From: Selenomonadaceae bacterium
GTDB taxonomy: Bacteria > Bacillota > Negativicutes > Selenomonadales > Selenomonadaceae
Assembly: GCA_017476005.1 (NCBI GenBank)
Contig: JAFVEM010000010.1
Span: 1-64,000 of the forward strand
Direction of reading: 5' to 3'
Length of the DNA: 64,000 nt
Below the pieces are notes generated by a model, which was not told the DNA's origin, searched no databases, and saw nothing but the letters and a program-made list of their open reading frames with translations. Shown one piece after another: positions 44,498-52,723 of the stretch. Position numbers and translations under genes: made by a program. The stretch's first letter is position 1, and every line of letters starts with the position of its first letter.

Positions 44498-44989
44498 TCA
44501 GGCCAACCCTTTGGCCTTCAAGGCCTCCATGAGGTCGCCCTTAGGCTCGTTCCAAAGTTTCCGAATCTCCACCTCGATGCCCATGTTGTGCAGCTCGAGG
44601 AGGGAGGCCACGTCCTCTTTGTTCACGGCCACGGCCTGAGAGATCATGGTGTCCCCGTCCTTAAAGCACTTGCCCCCCAAATTGACGGACTTGAAGGGGA
44701 TACCGCCCTTTACGGCGCGCAGTACGTCGGTGGGGTTGGTGAAGAGGAAGAGGGTCTTAAAGGAATCGTACTTGGGATCCTTGTAGGCCGCTACCGCCTT
44801 ATCCACGGGAACCACATAGGCTTTGATGCCGGGAGGGGCTACCTGCAAGAGGAGTTTTTTGCGCATTTCGTCTTTCGCCACTTCGTCGGAGCAGCACATG
44901 ATGCGGTTGCACCCGGTCATCTTCGTCCAAACCGTGGCCACTTGCCCATGAATGAGGCGGTCGTCGATACGACAGAAAGCAATTTCCAT
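44498..44989 (-). CDS. PTS mannose-family EIIB component
   Basis: The 163-residue cytoplasmic phosphocarrier contains the active-site DDRLIHGQV, with His14 as the phosphorylated residue. It has the normal EIIB length and ends EALKAKGLA. GGAAAGGAG lies upstream of the ATG at 44989. It is the first gene of the operon, and no EIIA gene is present here, so phosphate must come from an EIIA encoded elsewhere. Confidence 0.93.
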   Translation of the reverse strand: MEIAFCRIDDRLIHGQVATVWTKMTGCNRIMCCSDEVAKDEMRKKLLLQVAPPGIKAYVVPVDKAVAAYKDPKYDSFKTLFLFTNPTDVLRAVKGGIPFKSVNLGGKCFKDGDTMISQAVAVNKEDVASLLELHNMGIEVEIRKLWNEPKGDLMEALKAKGLA

Positions 44990-45072
44990 ACCGATTTCTC
45001 CTTTCCATAAAAGATAAAAAATTCGGCCGTAAGTTTCCGTAGCGCACACCGCCGCGAAAACCCACAGCACCG

Positions 45073-45100
45073 ATTATAGCAGGTTGTCAGCGTAGTGCAA
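45073..45100 (-). promoter_or_regulatory. Promoter of the mannose-family PTS operon
   Basis: TTGCAC (45100-45095), 16 bp and an extended TGCTATAAT (-10 at 45078-45073) on the minus strand, about 80 bases before EIIB. The stretch 45101-45338 contains several small hairpins and a run of nine A residues, but no gene that I can support. Confidence 0.65.
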
Positions 45101-45338
45101 GGAAAATTTAGGCGCCGGCTGAAAAATTTATATCTGGTTTACATCTCCCTCACTAAACGAGGTAGGGGGACAGTCGCAAAGCGGCAGAGGAGTACGCCGT
45201 CACCTCGGCGAAAAAAAAACACCTGTCCTCGCCAAAATGAAACCTACGGCAGGAAAAAACGGCAACGCGTCGAAGTAACGGGAAAGTGTAGAAGGCAATT
45301 ATAGTTTTGTGATACGATAAGCAAAGGAGGAGTGACCC

Positions 45339-46439
45339 GTGCGACTAAAATTTAAACGGCTTTGCCTGTGCCTTGCGGCTCTGTTGACCCTTTCCTCAAC
45401 GGTCTTGGCCAAAGAAGTCACGGTGGAGGGAGTGGGGCTTGACAGGGAAAGCGCCCTCCGAGATGCTAGGCGCGTGGCGGTGGAAGAGGTGGTGGGAACT
45501 TTTGTGGATTCGCGCACCTTGGTGGAAAATTCCATGTTGCAGCTGGATAGCATCTATACTAAGTCCCAAGGCTTCGTGGGCAAAGTAACGGTACTGAGCG
45601 AAGGGGCGGTGGCCGCAGGTTATCAGGTTCGCGCCACCATTGATGTCAATCAGAATCCCGATCCGTCACTCCTAGCCCAAGTACAAGCCGTAGTAACGCT
45701 AAACGACCCCAGAATCGCGGTTATCGTCTTAAAAGACGGCGCCCCCGGGGTACATGAGGAGCGCATCGAGTCGGCCATCATGGACAAACTCATCGCCAAA
45801 AACTTCACCCACATCGTTGACCCGAAAATCGTAGCCGGACTTCAAGACGCCCGAATGCTGGAAAGTCTCTACGACGGCCGGCCCACAGCGAGCGTGGGAG
45901 GAAGCTACGGCGCCGATTTCGCGGTGTTGGGAAAATGCCGCACCACCACCGAGCAAGTTTCTATCCCCGATTTTAAGGGCGGCTACAAGGCCACGGCCTT
46001 AAACAGCGGTCGTTCGGAAATGACGGTAAAAATCGTGCGGCTGGACACGGGAGCGATTTTGGAAACTTTTACCGTTGATTCCAGCGGCCTTGAGTTTGGG
46101 GGCAATCGCGCCGAAACGGAGTCGATAAAGGCCATGGCTGAGGATTCCGCCGCGAAGGTGGAAGAAAAATTCCGGCGCATAGGCGCAAGAAGCAACAGTA
46201 GTGTGCAAATTACAGCGGCTGGAGATTACGGCAAAATCACCGCTTTGGCGGAAGATATTCGCCGTATTGCCGGGGTGCAAAACGTGGTTATCCGCGAACA
46301 AGCGAGTGGTCGCGCCATTATCGATGTAGATACCAGCCAAACCGCCAGCGCCATCGTGCAGATGCTCAAAAGCCAATCAAAGCTGGGGATTTTCGTGGAT
46401 TCCGTCAGCGCCAGCAGCGCAAAACTCATGGTGTCGTAG
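45339..46439 (+). CDS. Secreted FlgT-like protein
   Basis: This 366-residue exported protein has a signal peptide (KRLCLCLAALLTLSSTVLA). A FlgT-N/LPP20-like domain follows (VEGVGLDRESALRDARRVAV, EEVVGTFVDSRT, YQVRATIDVNQNP), then a middle domain (PRIAVIVLKDG to ADFAVLGKC) and a small C-terminal α/β domain. FlgT in Vibrio is a flagellar outer-membrane ring protein, but no flagellar gene is nearby, so a different envelope role is likely. GTG at 45339 has AAAGGAGG eight bases upstream. It is the first gene of a cluster of secreted proteins running to 50257. Confidence 0.75.
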   Translation: MRLKFKRLCLCLAALLTLSSTVLAKEVTVEGVGLDRESALRDARRVAVEEVVGTFVDSRTLVENSMLQLDSIYTKSQGFVGKVTVLSEGAVAAGYQVRATIDVNQNPDPSLLAQVQAVVTLNDPRIAVIVLKDGAPGVHEERIESAIMDKLIAKNFTHIVDPKIVAGLQDARMLESLYDGRPTASVGGSYGADFAVLGKCRTTTEQVSIPDFKGGYKATALNSGRSEMTVKIVRLDTGAILETFTVDSSGLEFGGNRAETESIKAMAEDSAAKVEEKFRRIGARSNSSVQITAAGDYGKITALAEDIRRIAGVQNVVIREQASGRAIIDVDTSQTASAIVQMLKSQSKLGIFVDSVSASSAKLMVS

Positions 46440-46454
46440 CAAGGTGGTGATTTG

Positions 46455-46745
46455 ATGTACGCCATAGCTTTTGATTTTAAGATTGACGACTTAAAGAAAG
46501 AATACGGGGAGCCGTACAACAAGGCCTACGATGAAATCCGGCAGGAACTTGAAAGCATCGGCTTTGAGTGGACGCAGGGGAGCGTTTATATCGACCGTAG
46601 CCCGGTAAACGGCCTCACCACCGTCTATAAAGCCATGAATAAGCTCTCCGGCATCACATGGTTCAAGAAAAGCGTCCGGGACATTCGCGCTTTTAAGGTA
46701 GAGGACTGGTCAGATTTTACGGAAATCGTCAGAGATGGGGTATAA
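46455..46745 (+). CDS. vapD: VapD-family endoribonuclease-like protein
   Basis: The 96-residue cytoplasmic protein has the VapD pattern [28 protein letters not shown] and [18 protein letters not shown]. VapD proteins have a ferredoxin-like fold related to Cas2, and some cleave RNA. Aspartates near the strand ends (Asp7, Asp83) are candidate active-site residues by analogy. The ATG at 46455 follows AGGTGG. It sits oddly between two genes for secreted proteins, with no antitoxin gene visible. Confidence 0.85.
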   Translation: MYAIAFDFKIDDLKKEYGEPYNKAYDEIRQELESIGFEWTQGSVYIDRSPVNGLTTVYKAMNKLSGITWFKKSVRDIRAFKVEDWSDFTEIVRDGV

Positions 46746-46765
46746 AATAAAAGGAGCGCTATAAA

Positions 46766-47311
46766 ATGCAAATGCGTCGTATGTTTGCCCTGCTGTGTCT
46801 AGCGGTGGCGCTTTGTTTGCCGAATCTATGTTCGGCTGGGCTGATGGATCACCCCAGAATTGCGGTGATTCCTTTTGCCAATCAGTCGGCTGACCTCAGT
46901 GTTACCGTTTCCGACGGTATTTTGGAGGATATGCGCGAGATTGTGGAAATCGACCTCAAGAACACCGGTATGTTTCAGACCTTAGAGCGCGTTGACGTAG
47001 ATAAACTCATCGCCGAACATCAGTTCGACCGTTCCGGCCTAGTGGATGTAAACACCGCCGCCAAACTCGGCAAGATGCTGGGCGCCGAATATTTGCTCTT
47101 GGGTTCCGTCACCGACATCAGCCGCGAGGGCAGTAAGTACGAGGCCAGAGTGGGCTTGCGTTTGGTAAACGTGGAAACGGCCAGCGTTGACCTAGCCGGC
47201 CGCGGCAAAGCCGAGGCCTCTTCCGCCAAAAAAGGCTTAGAAGAAGCCGTAGAAGATGCTTTAGCCGGCAAGCGAGGCATTCTCACCATGCTCCGCGGCG
47301 GTCGCAAGTAG
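46766..47311 (+). CDS. CsgG-like secreted protein
   Basis: This 181-residue exported protein has a signal peptide (RRMFALLCLAVALCLPNL) and a CsgG-type α/β domain: PRIAVIPFANQSADLS, LERVDVDKLIAEHQF, AAKLGKMLGAEYLLLGSV and LRLVNVETASVDLAGRG. CsgG in curli systems forms an outer-membrane pore, but this protein is shorter and lacks the pore insertions, so it is more like the FlgO/CsgG-fold periplasmic proteins. It is followed by a copy pair of the intergenic repeat. Confidence 0.75.
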   Translation: MQMRRMFALLCLAVALCLPNLCSAGLMDHPRIAVIPFANQSADLSVTVSDGILEDMREIVEIDLKNTGMFQTLERVDVDKLIAEHQFDRSGLVDVNTAAKLGKMLGAEYLLLGSVTDISREGSKYEARVGLRLVNVETASVDLAGRGKAEASSAKKGLEEAVEDALAGKRGILTMLRGGRK

Positions 47312-47332
47312 CGGCTTGGGAAAATAAGTTTA

Positions 47333-47466
47333 TGGGGCTTTGCCCCATACCCCACAAGGGGAAATAATTTCCCCTTGACCCCTTAATAAAGGGTGCAGGG
47401 GGATTATCCCCCTGCGGGGAGTCCAGAGGGCACAGCCCTTTGGTAGGGTTTGGGGTGAAACCCCAA
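47333..47466. repeat. Head-to-head pair of GGGGCTTTGCCCC-family repeats
   Basis: It runs GGGGCTTTGCCCC, an inner palindrome GGGGAAATAATTTCCCC, GGGTGCAGGG with CCCTGCGGGGAG, then GGGGTGAAACCCC. It sits between two cluster genes in the same direction and could attenuate transcription. Confidence 0.7.
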
Positions 47467-47487
47467 TTAAAAACAGGAGGAAAGCAA

Positions 47488-48294
47488 GTGCAGAGAAGTT
47501 GCATTTTTTTATTGGTAAGCGCCGTACTCATGTTACTGACGGCGACGGCGTTGGCCAAACCATTTGGGGGAAGTCAGACCGGCGCCGGGGTGTTTATCGG
47601 CGAGGTGGCTTGCTATGGCGAGCATGAGATTAAGCCGGAGTTTATGACGGAGTTTCGCACGAAATTCATGGAAAACATTCAGGAGATAGACGAGAAAGCC
47701 AAAATCCACCTGACAGGCAATACGGACTGGCTAACGGGAGGCGGCGACCCTACAGAACGGGCGCTTTTGACCCATATTCACATGGATGCCATCGCCTACG
47801 GCCCCAATTTTGAAAAAGCCTATGCCAACGCCAAAATGGAAAAATACGCCGAAGATGTCTTTGGCGAGCAGTACTTCTGGGACGAAAACAAAATGGCCGC
47901 CAGACGCGCCGGCGCCAAAAAGCCTTATCGCATCAGTCAAGCCATGACGGATGCGGCCCGCGAAATAGGGTTGAAATACGGCGCCGAGTACCTCCTGTTC
48001 TGCAATGTGCAGGAAGTGGATGTGGAACTGGCCAATTCCATTTTTAACGCCAAAACCGATATTAACGAACGCGCCAAGCACATCAAAGTGGAAACCAGCG
48101 CCTACCTGATTAACGCCAAAACCGGCATGGTCTATGAAAGCCACCTTCTCACGGAGAAAACCGGTCGGATTCAAAACCTCTTTGGAGAGTACGGCAAGGG
48201 CATGACCACCGTGACCTTGCTGGGCGCCATGTTCGATATGCAGTCTAAGAAACTGGTAAAGGATGTATTCGAGAATGGGAAAAAAGCCTTATAA
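47488..48294 (+). CDS. Secreted CsgG-fold-like protein of unknown function (268 aa)
   Basis: GTG at 47488 follows AGGAGGAAAGCAA and opens a signal peptide (FLLVSAVLMLLTATALA). The mature protein has a long helical part (FRTKFMENIQEIDEKAKIH), a charged central stretch and a CsgG-like end: KYGAEYLLFCNVQEVDV, then AYLINAKTGMVYESH. I do not recognise the family precisely. It overlaps the next gene by 20 bp. The upstream gap is filled with the repeat pair. Confidence 0.6.
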   Translation: MQRSCIFLLVSAVLMLLTATALAKPFGGSQTGAGVFIGEVACYGEHEIKPEFMTEFRTKFMENIQEIDEKAKIHLTGNTDWLTGGGDPTERALLTHIHMDAIAYGPNFEKAYANAKMEKYAEDVFGEQYFWDENKMAARRAGAKKPYRISQAMTDAAREIGLKYGAEYLLFCNVQEVDVELANSIFNAKTDINERAKHIKVETSAYLINAKTGMVYESHLLTEKTGRIQNLFGEYGKGMTTVTLLGAMFDMQSKKLVKDVFENGKKAL

Positions 48295-48991
48295 ATTTTC
48301 TTGGGGCTTTGCCCCAACCCCCACAAGGGGCTGGCATCCCCTTGATCCGGCGATAGATTTTTTTACTTGGGGGCGTTTATTCGGTAAAGCAGTTTTGCTG
48401 GCGGTGATGACGCTGGTGTTGTTTGTACCCGGGGAGGCCACCGCCAAGTATTCCATTGGACTCGTGGGCATACAAAGCGCCGTGCAGGGAGCGGAGAAAA
48501 CCAACATCGCCGCTTATGTGGATATGCAAGACAAACGGGATCCCATGGAGTTTGCCCAGAGCGTTTTCACCGATATTATGACCGACGAGCTGGCTACGAC
48601 GGAGCTGGAAACCATCGATTTGTCCCGGCAAGCCAACATGGCGCGTCGCGATGAAATTATTTTTCAGCTGAAAATGGGTGATCCTTCTAAGGCATTGCAA
48701 CTATCCGATAAAAAATTGGATTACCTGATGTACGGTTACATTTCCAATTTCACCGTCACCCATCGGGAAAGCCTTGGCTCCAACAACATTTCGGTGGAAG
48801 TTTCCCTCTCGGCGCATATTGTGGAATCCGCCACCGGCAAGGCTGTTTTCGTGGCCACCGGGAAAGGTACGGCCGCCAGCCACGGAGTTGATCTCAATAA
48901 AGACGGCGACAAAATTTCCACTAAGGCTTGGACGGACGCTTTGGAAAAAGCCCTGACCCAGATTGCCGACAAGGTTAAAAAGGAAGTGTAG
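48275..48991 (+). CDS. Secreted CsgG-fold-like protein whose start runs through a repeat
   Basis: The mature part (from KYSIGLVGIQSAVQG) has the α/β pattern KKLDYLMYGYISNFTV and AHIVESATGKAVFVATGKG, similar to its neighbours. The problem is the start. The hydrophobic signal (AVLLAVMTLVLFVPGEATA) has no usable start codon of its own. The frame opens at ATG 48275, inside the end of the previous gene, and then crosses a repeat copy that reads FSWGFAPTPTRGWHPLDP. Either translation starts there, giving an unusually long N-region, or the insertion has disabled the gene. Length from 48275 is 238 residues. Confidence 0.55.
   Translation: MGKKPYKFSWGFAPTPTRGWHPLDPAIDFFTWGRLFGKAVLLAVMTLVLFVPGEATAKYSIGLVGIQSAVQGAEKTNIAAYVDMQDKRDPMEFAQSVFTDIMTDELATTELETIDLSRQANMARRDEIIFQLKMGDPSKALQLSDKKLDYLMYGYISNFTVTHRESLGSNNISVEVSLSAHIVESATGKAVFVATGKGTAASHGVDLNKDGDKISTKAWTDALEKALTQIADKVKKEV
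48298..48350. repeat. GGGGCTTTGCCCC-family repeat inside a reading frame
   Basis: The left half of the repeat (GGGGCTTTGCCCC, then ACAAGGGGCTGGCATCCCCT) lies in the signal-peptide region of the gene at 48275 and is read in frame without a stop. Confidence 0.65.
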
Positions 48992-49000
48992 GTGTACTCA

Positions 49001-50257
49001 ATGAAGCTAAAAAAAATAATCGCCGCCGCCTTAGTGGCCATGTCCCTGCCGATAGCGACCCAAGCCAACGGTCATCTGTGGTACGACCGCAACGCCCATA
49101 TCGGACAACTGGGAAAAAACGAGAAACTCTACATTTATCCCATCATTGACCTCGACGGCTCTTATTGGGTGAATCATAGCGATGTGAAATCCAACGCCTT
49201 TAAGGCCAACGAGTATCTCGCCACCCGATTTGCCAGACGCTTGAAATTTAAAAACGTCAATTCTCTGGGAGCGCAGATAGGCGAAAAGAAAGAGATTCGC
49301 ACCGACGATTACGACAAATTTCTGAAACCTTTCCCCGATGAGCAAGCGAGGGCAGAAGCTATTCAGGCTTACTACTTTACCCCCGTTACGCGAGAGGTAC
49401 GCACCGAACCACATCAATCCCCGGCCACCACGGTAACGGTGCAGATGCGCTCCTACACCAAGGAAACCGGCGGCCCCAACGGCGACCGCACCTACAACGA
49501 AAGAAAATGGACGGTGCAACACACCATCCCGGCGGTGGAGCTTTGCCTGTATCACATGGATATAGAACACACCCTGTATAACAAGAAAGGCGAGAAAATC
49601 CTCACCTACGAAAACAACGAACACAGCTACAAATACAACGCCAATACCTACCGCCGGAAGATGTTTGAAAGCCTCATCGACGAGTTTAAGGATGACTATG
49701 GGGATATTCAGAAAGATTATCAAGAAACCAAGAAAAAACCCCGGGAAAATTCGCCGGTACGCATTGGCTTCAAGGGCATCCAAGTTCCCAGCAACGTAGG
49801 CAATGATGAATACCTGATAAAATCGGTATATTTCACCATGAAAAACTTCGCGCTAAAGCACACCAAAGCCAGCATAAACTACGGCGATGCCGATGACAAG
49901 CCGCCCCGGTACGAGGTGCAGGGCGTCATAAACCGTTACACTTTAGACCGGGAATGGGTGCCGCCTCATGCTTCCACCTATGATGCCGTTGTTTCCAGCA
50001 AGGAACGCAAATGGTACGACAAAGACGGCAACGAACACACCATGACCACCACCCAGTACGAGAGTAAAATTACGGATCACCACGGTTTTTGGAAATATAC
50101 GGCTACAGTCCAAGGGACTTTTAACCTAGTGGATGCCAAATCTGGCAAGGTAGTGGTTTCCCACTCCGCCACCGAAACAGACGATAAATGCGCCGACGCC
50201 TATCGGCATTTGATGAAAGACTTTTACGTTAAGGTCAAAAAATATTTGGGCAAGTGA
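49001..50257 (+). CDS. Large secreted protein of the CsgG-like cluster (418 aa)
   Basis: The protein has a signal peptide (KKIIAAALVAMSLPIATQA). The mature part is rich in Tyr, Lys and His, with a segment YLIKSVYFTMKNFALKH and a final domain (YEVQGVINRYTLDREWV, VQGTFNLVDAKSGKVVVSH) that echoes the CsgG-fold neighbours. ATG at 49001 is preferred to GTG at 48992. It follows the previous stop by 9 bp, so it is coupled. It ends the cluster at a strong terminator. The family is unrecognised. Confidence 0.6.
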   Translation: MKLKKIIAAALVAMSLPIATQANGHLWYDRNAHIGQLGKNEKLYIYPIIDLDGSYWVNHSDVKSNAFKANEYLATRFARRLKFKNVNSLGAQIGEKKEIRTDDYDKFLKPFPDEQARAEAIQAYYFTPVTREVRTEPHQSPATTVTVQMRSYTKETGGPNGDRTYNERKWTVQHTIPAVELCLYHMDIEHTLYNKKGEKILTYENNEHSYKYNANTYRRKMFESLIDEFKDDYGDIQKDYQETKKKPRENSPVRIGFKGIQVPSNVGNDEYLIKSVYFTMKNFALKHTKASINYGDADDKPPRYEVQGVINRYTLDREWVPPHASTYDAVVSSKERKWYDKDGNEHTMTTTQYESKITDHHGFWKYTATVQGTFNLVDAKSGKVVVSHSATETDDKCADAYRHLMKDFYVKVKKYLGK

Positions 50258-50263
50258 AAAAAC

Positions 50264-50308
50264 CTCCCTCGGCGGCTCAGGTAATGGAGCTACCGGGGGA
50301 GATTTTTT
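50264..50308 (+). terminator. Intrinsic terminator of the secreted-protein cluster
   Basis: CTCCCTCGGCGGCTC pairs with GAGCTACCGGGGGAG with one mismatch around AGGTAATG, followed by ATTTTTTG. It separates the cluster from the distal end of the CRISPR array. Confidence 0.85.
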
Positions 50309-50400
50309 GTTATTGCCGAGATCTAATCCACTACCTACATCGGCGTTTACACATAAATTTGTACGCTGTCTGCGGTCAGTCTCGTCCCTCTCATTCGTAA

Positions 50401-51178
50401 GTTTCAATACCGCAAGCGGTAAAGAGGAGCGCTCAATTGCGTTCGTTGATGATCTCTGGTTTCAAGATAAGATAGTTTCAATACCGCAAGCGGTAAAGAG
50501 GAGCGCTCAATTGCAAAAGCCTCGAAAAAGCCATCAGTTATACCGAAGGTTTCAATACCGCAAGCGGTAAAGAGGAGCGCTCAATAATTTGCTCATGGTC
50601 TGCCTCCATTCTTATTAGCAATGTTTCAATACCGCAAGCGGTAAAGAGGAGCGCTCAATCGCCTACTCTGAATGAGCGTGTTTGCTCTTCGGCGGTTTCA
50701 ATACCGCAAGCGGTAAAGAGGAGCGCTCAATTTTAAATCTAATAAAGGTATTATTCCTGGAGATAATAATCGTTTCAATACCGCAAGCGGTAAAGAGGAG
50801 CGCTCAATGCAAAGGGCAAGCCTACCCTGGTCGGCTTCACTAGCTAGTTTCAATACCGCAAGCGGTAAAGAGGAGCGCTCAATCGGTATGAGATCTATAC
50901 AAACAAAGTCTCTATCTTCCAGTTTCAATACCGCAAGCGGTAAAGAGGAGCGCTCAATTGGGATGTTGGCGTTTTGTGCTTTAAGGGTATTGCGTTTCAA
51001 TACCGCAAGCGGTAAAGAGGAGCGCTCAATCCAGCTAACGCCAGACACCACCATGTCCACGCTCTGTTTCAATACCGCAAGCGGTAAAGAGGAGCGCTCA
51101 ATCACCCTTTCTATGATTGTGCAACATATATTCTTGAAAGCGTTTCAATACCGCAAGCGGTAAAGAGGAGCGCTCAAT
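50401..51178 (-). CRISPR. CRISPR array, 11 repeats of 37 bp and 10 spacers
   Basis: Identical 37-bp repeats start at 50401, 50475, 50549, 50623, 50695, 50772, 50847, 50922, 50994, 51066 and 51142. Spacers are 35-40 bp. On the plus strand each repeat begins GTTTCAAT, has the palindrome ACCGCAAGCGGT and ends GCTCAAT. Transcription is therefore taken as leftward, because the reverse repeat ends ATTGAAAC, the eight-base 5' handle usual for type I/III crRNAs. The leader then lies at 51179-51434, next to cas1. Even the distal repeat is intact. No spacer was seen to match elsewhere in this window by eye. Confidence 0.98.
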
Positions 51179-51434
51179 ACTATGCTCCGCGAAACCAAGC
51201 GGGGCATAGCCTCAAAACGTAAAATCGGACAACCTAGCAGGTTTCCGGCAAAATCCCTAAACCTACGGGAAATCCTTTTAGCGTTCGACAATCACCAATC
51301 CCCACTCCTTCGGGCTTTACAGCCATTTTGAAAAACGGGACAACCTGCGGCATTTTTTGGCTCTCCGGGAGGTTGTCCCACTTTCTAGCCATCAAATCTA
51401 ATCCAATTATAAGCATGCAACAGCGGACTGTCAA
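51179..51434 (-). promoter_or_regulatory. CRISPR leader with consensus promoter and two hairpins
   Basis: The minus strand carries TTGACA (51434-51429), 17 bp, TATAAT (51411-51406), a perfect promoter for the array. About 25 bases on, GGGACAACCT and AGGTTGTCCC (within 51337-51379) form a 10-bp stem followed by GTTTTTC, a terminator-like element inside the leader. AGGTTGTCCGATTTT recurs near 51235-51221. A third hairpin, TATGCCCCGC with GCGGAGCATA (51181-51208), ends two bases before the first repeat. A 52-codon frame (51392-51234) spans the middle. Confidence 0.8.
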
Positions 51435-51477
51435 GAAGAAATTTTCAGAAGGATAAATATTTTGTTGGAGGACAGTT

Positions 51478-52443
51478 TTACTCATCCCCAATCCCACGGT
51501 CAAAAATAAACAGACCGAATTTCTCCACCCAAAAGCGAATATGTTGCCGAGGACTCATGCCTTGGAATTCCTGGAAGGGCGTTTCTAAATACTCCTCGTA
51601 CCTCTCGAACCAACGCTTTTTGGTGGCCAGTTTCATTTTGCATCCGCCGTTGGCCAATTCAAAATCCGCCGGGGTGAATATCCCCAAATTGAGCAGTTTG
51701 AGGATAAACCTGTCGATAACCGGTTGGCGAAACGGCTCCAACAAGTCATAAACTAAACTGTCTTTGCGTCCGTTGTTGCTGTGAAAAAATCCCAGTCTGG
51801 GGTCTAGTCCCGCTCCGGCAATGGCAATACGCAAATCACGCTCCAGTAGCGTATAGCCGTAACTGAGTAGCGCATTTACCCCATCCCTTGGCGGGCGGCG
51901 ATTTCTGCCCGTCCATGTCCAAACTTTGGGGTCAAGGATATAGGCAAACCCGGAAAAATAGCATTTGGCGGCTTGTCCCTCTAAGCCGCGCAATTCGTTA
52001 ATATCGTCGTGCTTCATCAGTTTATTTTTATAGAGTTTTACCTGTCCGGCGATGTCGGCCAAGGCGATTTCTTTTTTGCGCTTGGCGTAGGTCTTGAGGA
52101 TATTTATTTGGGCTTGGAGTTTTTCGTTGATTACGTATCTTATCCAGTAATTTTGATTGGCGGTAAAAACAGCCCGCTGAGTTTCAAAACGCTCTAAGGA
52201 CACCTGCTCTTTGCCCAAAGCGCCGCAAAGGCGGCCAAAACTATCCACGAAGAAAATTTGCCGTCCGTTTTCCAGTAGGGCAAATATCAGGGGCATGGAA
52301 AGATGGGCTTTACTGCTGACCACCACGCTGTCTATTTGCCCCAAAGGGACGCTGGCGACTTTTGCGCCGTCTTTGGTGATAACGGCTCTGCCGTGATCCT
52401 TGGTGGCTTCGCTCCCCGGCGAAATCAAATACAGGGCGCTCAT
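51478..52443 (-). CDS. cas1: CRISPR integrase Cas1
   Basis: The 321-residue metal-dependent integrase inserts new spacers at the leader end together with Cas2. The metal ligands are visible as Glu155 (RGLEGQAAK), His221 (GFFHSNNG) and Glu236 (DLLEPFRQPV). The N-terminal β-domain starts MSALYLISPGSEATKDHG. No reverse transcriptase domain is fused. It is the last cas gene before the leader, four bases after cas2. Confidence 0.97.
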   Translation of the reverse strand: MSALYLISPGSEATKDHGRAVITKDGAKVASVPLGQIDSVVVSSKAHLSMPLIFALLENGRQIFFVDSFGRLCGALGKEQVSLERFETQRAVFTANQNYWIRYVINEKLQAQINILKTYAKRKKEIALADIAGQVKLYKNKLMKHDDINELRGLEGQAAKCYFSGFAYILDPKVWTWTGRNRRPPRDGVNALLSYGYTLLERDLRIAIAGAGLDPRLGFFHSNNGRKDSLVYDLLEPFRQPVIDRFILKLLNLGIFTPADFELANGGCKMKLATKKRWFERYEEYLETPFQEFQGMSPRQHIRFWVEKFGLFIFDRGIGDE

Positions 52444-52446
52444 GGC

Positions 52447-52722
52447 TCACACCACTATTAAACGGGGCGCCGACTCTAGCGGCTCCCCTTTAGACCAAAC
52501 TTTGCCTTGGCAAGCGTGGCACATGGGAGTTATGAGGAGCATACATTTCTCGGAAGCGGCTGTCAACTCCAACAGTTTTTGTTTGATAAAAACCATCCGT
52601 TGCTCCGTAGTTTCACAGCTAAAAACGCTGTACTGAATACGCCACGCAAAGCCCTCTAAATACTTCATGACTTTATTACGCACTTTATTTTCGCTGATGT
52701 CGTAGCAAATAAGATATTGCAT
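52447..52722 (-). CDS. cas2: CRISPR adaptation protein Cas2
   Basis: The 91-residue protein has the β-strand start MQYLICYDISENKVRNK and the GFAWRIQYSVFSCE segment typical of Cas2, which bridges two Cas1 dimers. ATG at 52722 has GGGAG seven bases upstream and begins right after the stop of the small upstream gene. A longer in-frame opening to 52833 overlaps that gene and is not used. Confidence 0.95.
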   Translation of the reverse strand: MQYLICYDISENKVRNKVMKYLEGFAWRIQYSVFSCETTEQRMVFIKQKLLELTAASEKCMLLITPMCHACQGKVWSKGEPLESAPRLIVV

Positions 52723-52723
52723 C

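Noticed and set aside
45120-45260. Possible GEMM-like (cyclic di-GMP) riboswitch, because of GTCGCAAAGC in a structured stretch
   Set aside because: The GAAA tetraloop and receptor of the known class could not be placed, and the hairpins do not follow its order. A covariance search would decide.
45095-45304. 69-codon open frame before the FlgT-like gene
   Set aside because: Very basic, low-quality composition, no ribosome site, and it overlaps the PTS promoter.
50313-50400. Decayed repeats beyond the distal end of the CRISPR array
   Set aside because: No stretch resembling GTTTCAAT or the palindrome ACCGCAAGCGGT was found there.
50401-51178. Self-targeting spacers against genes in this window
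   Set aside because: No spacer was seen to match any other part of the window by eye; a full search is still needed.
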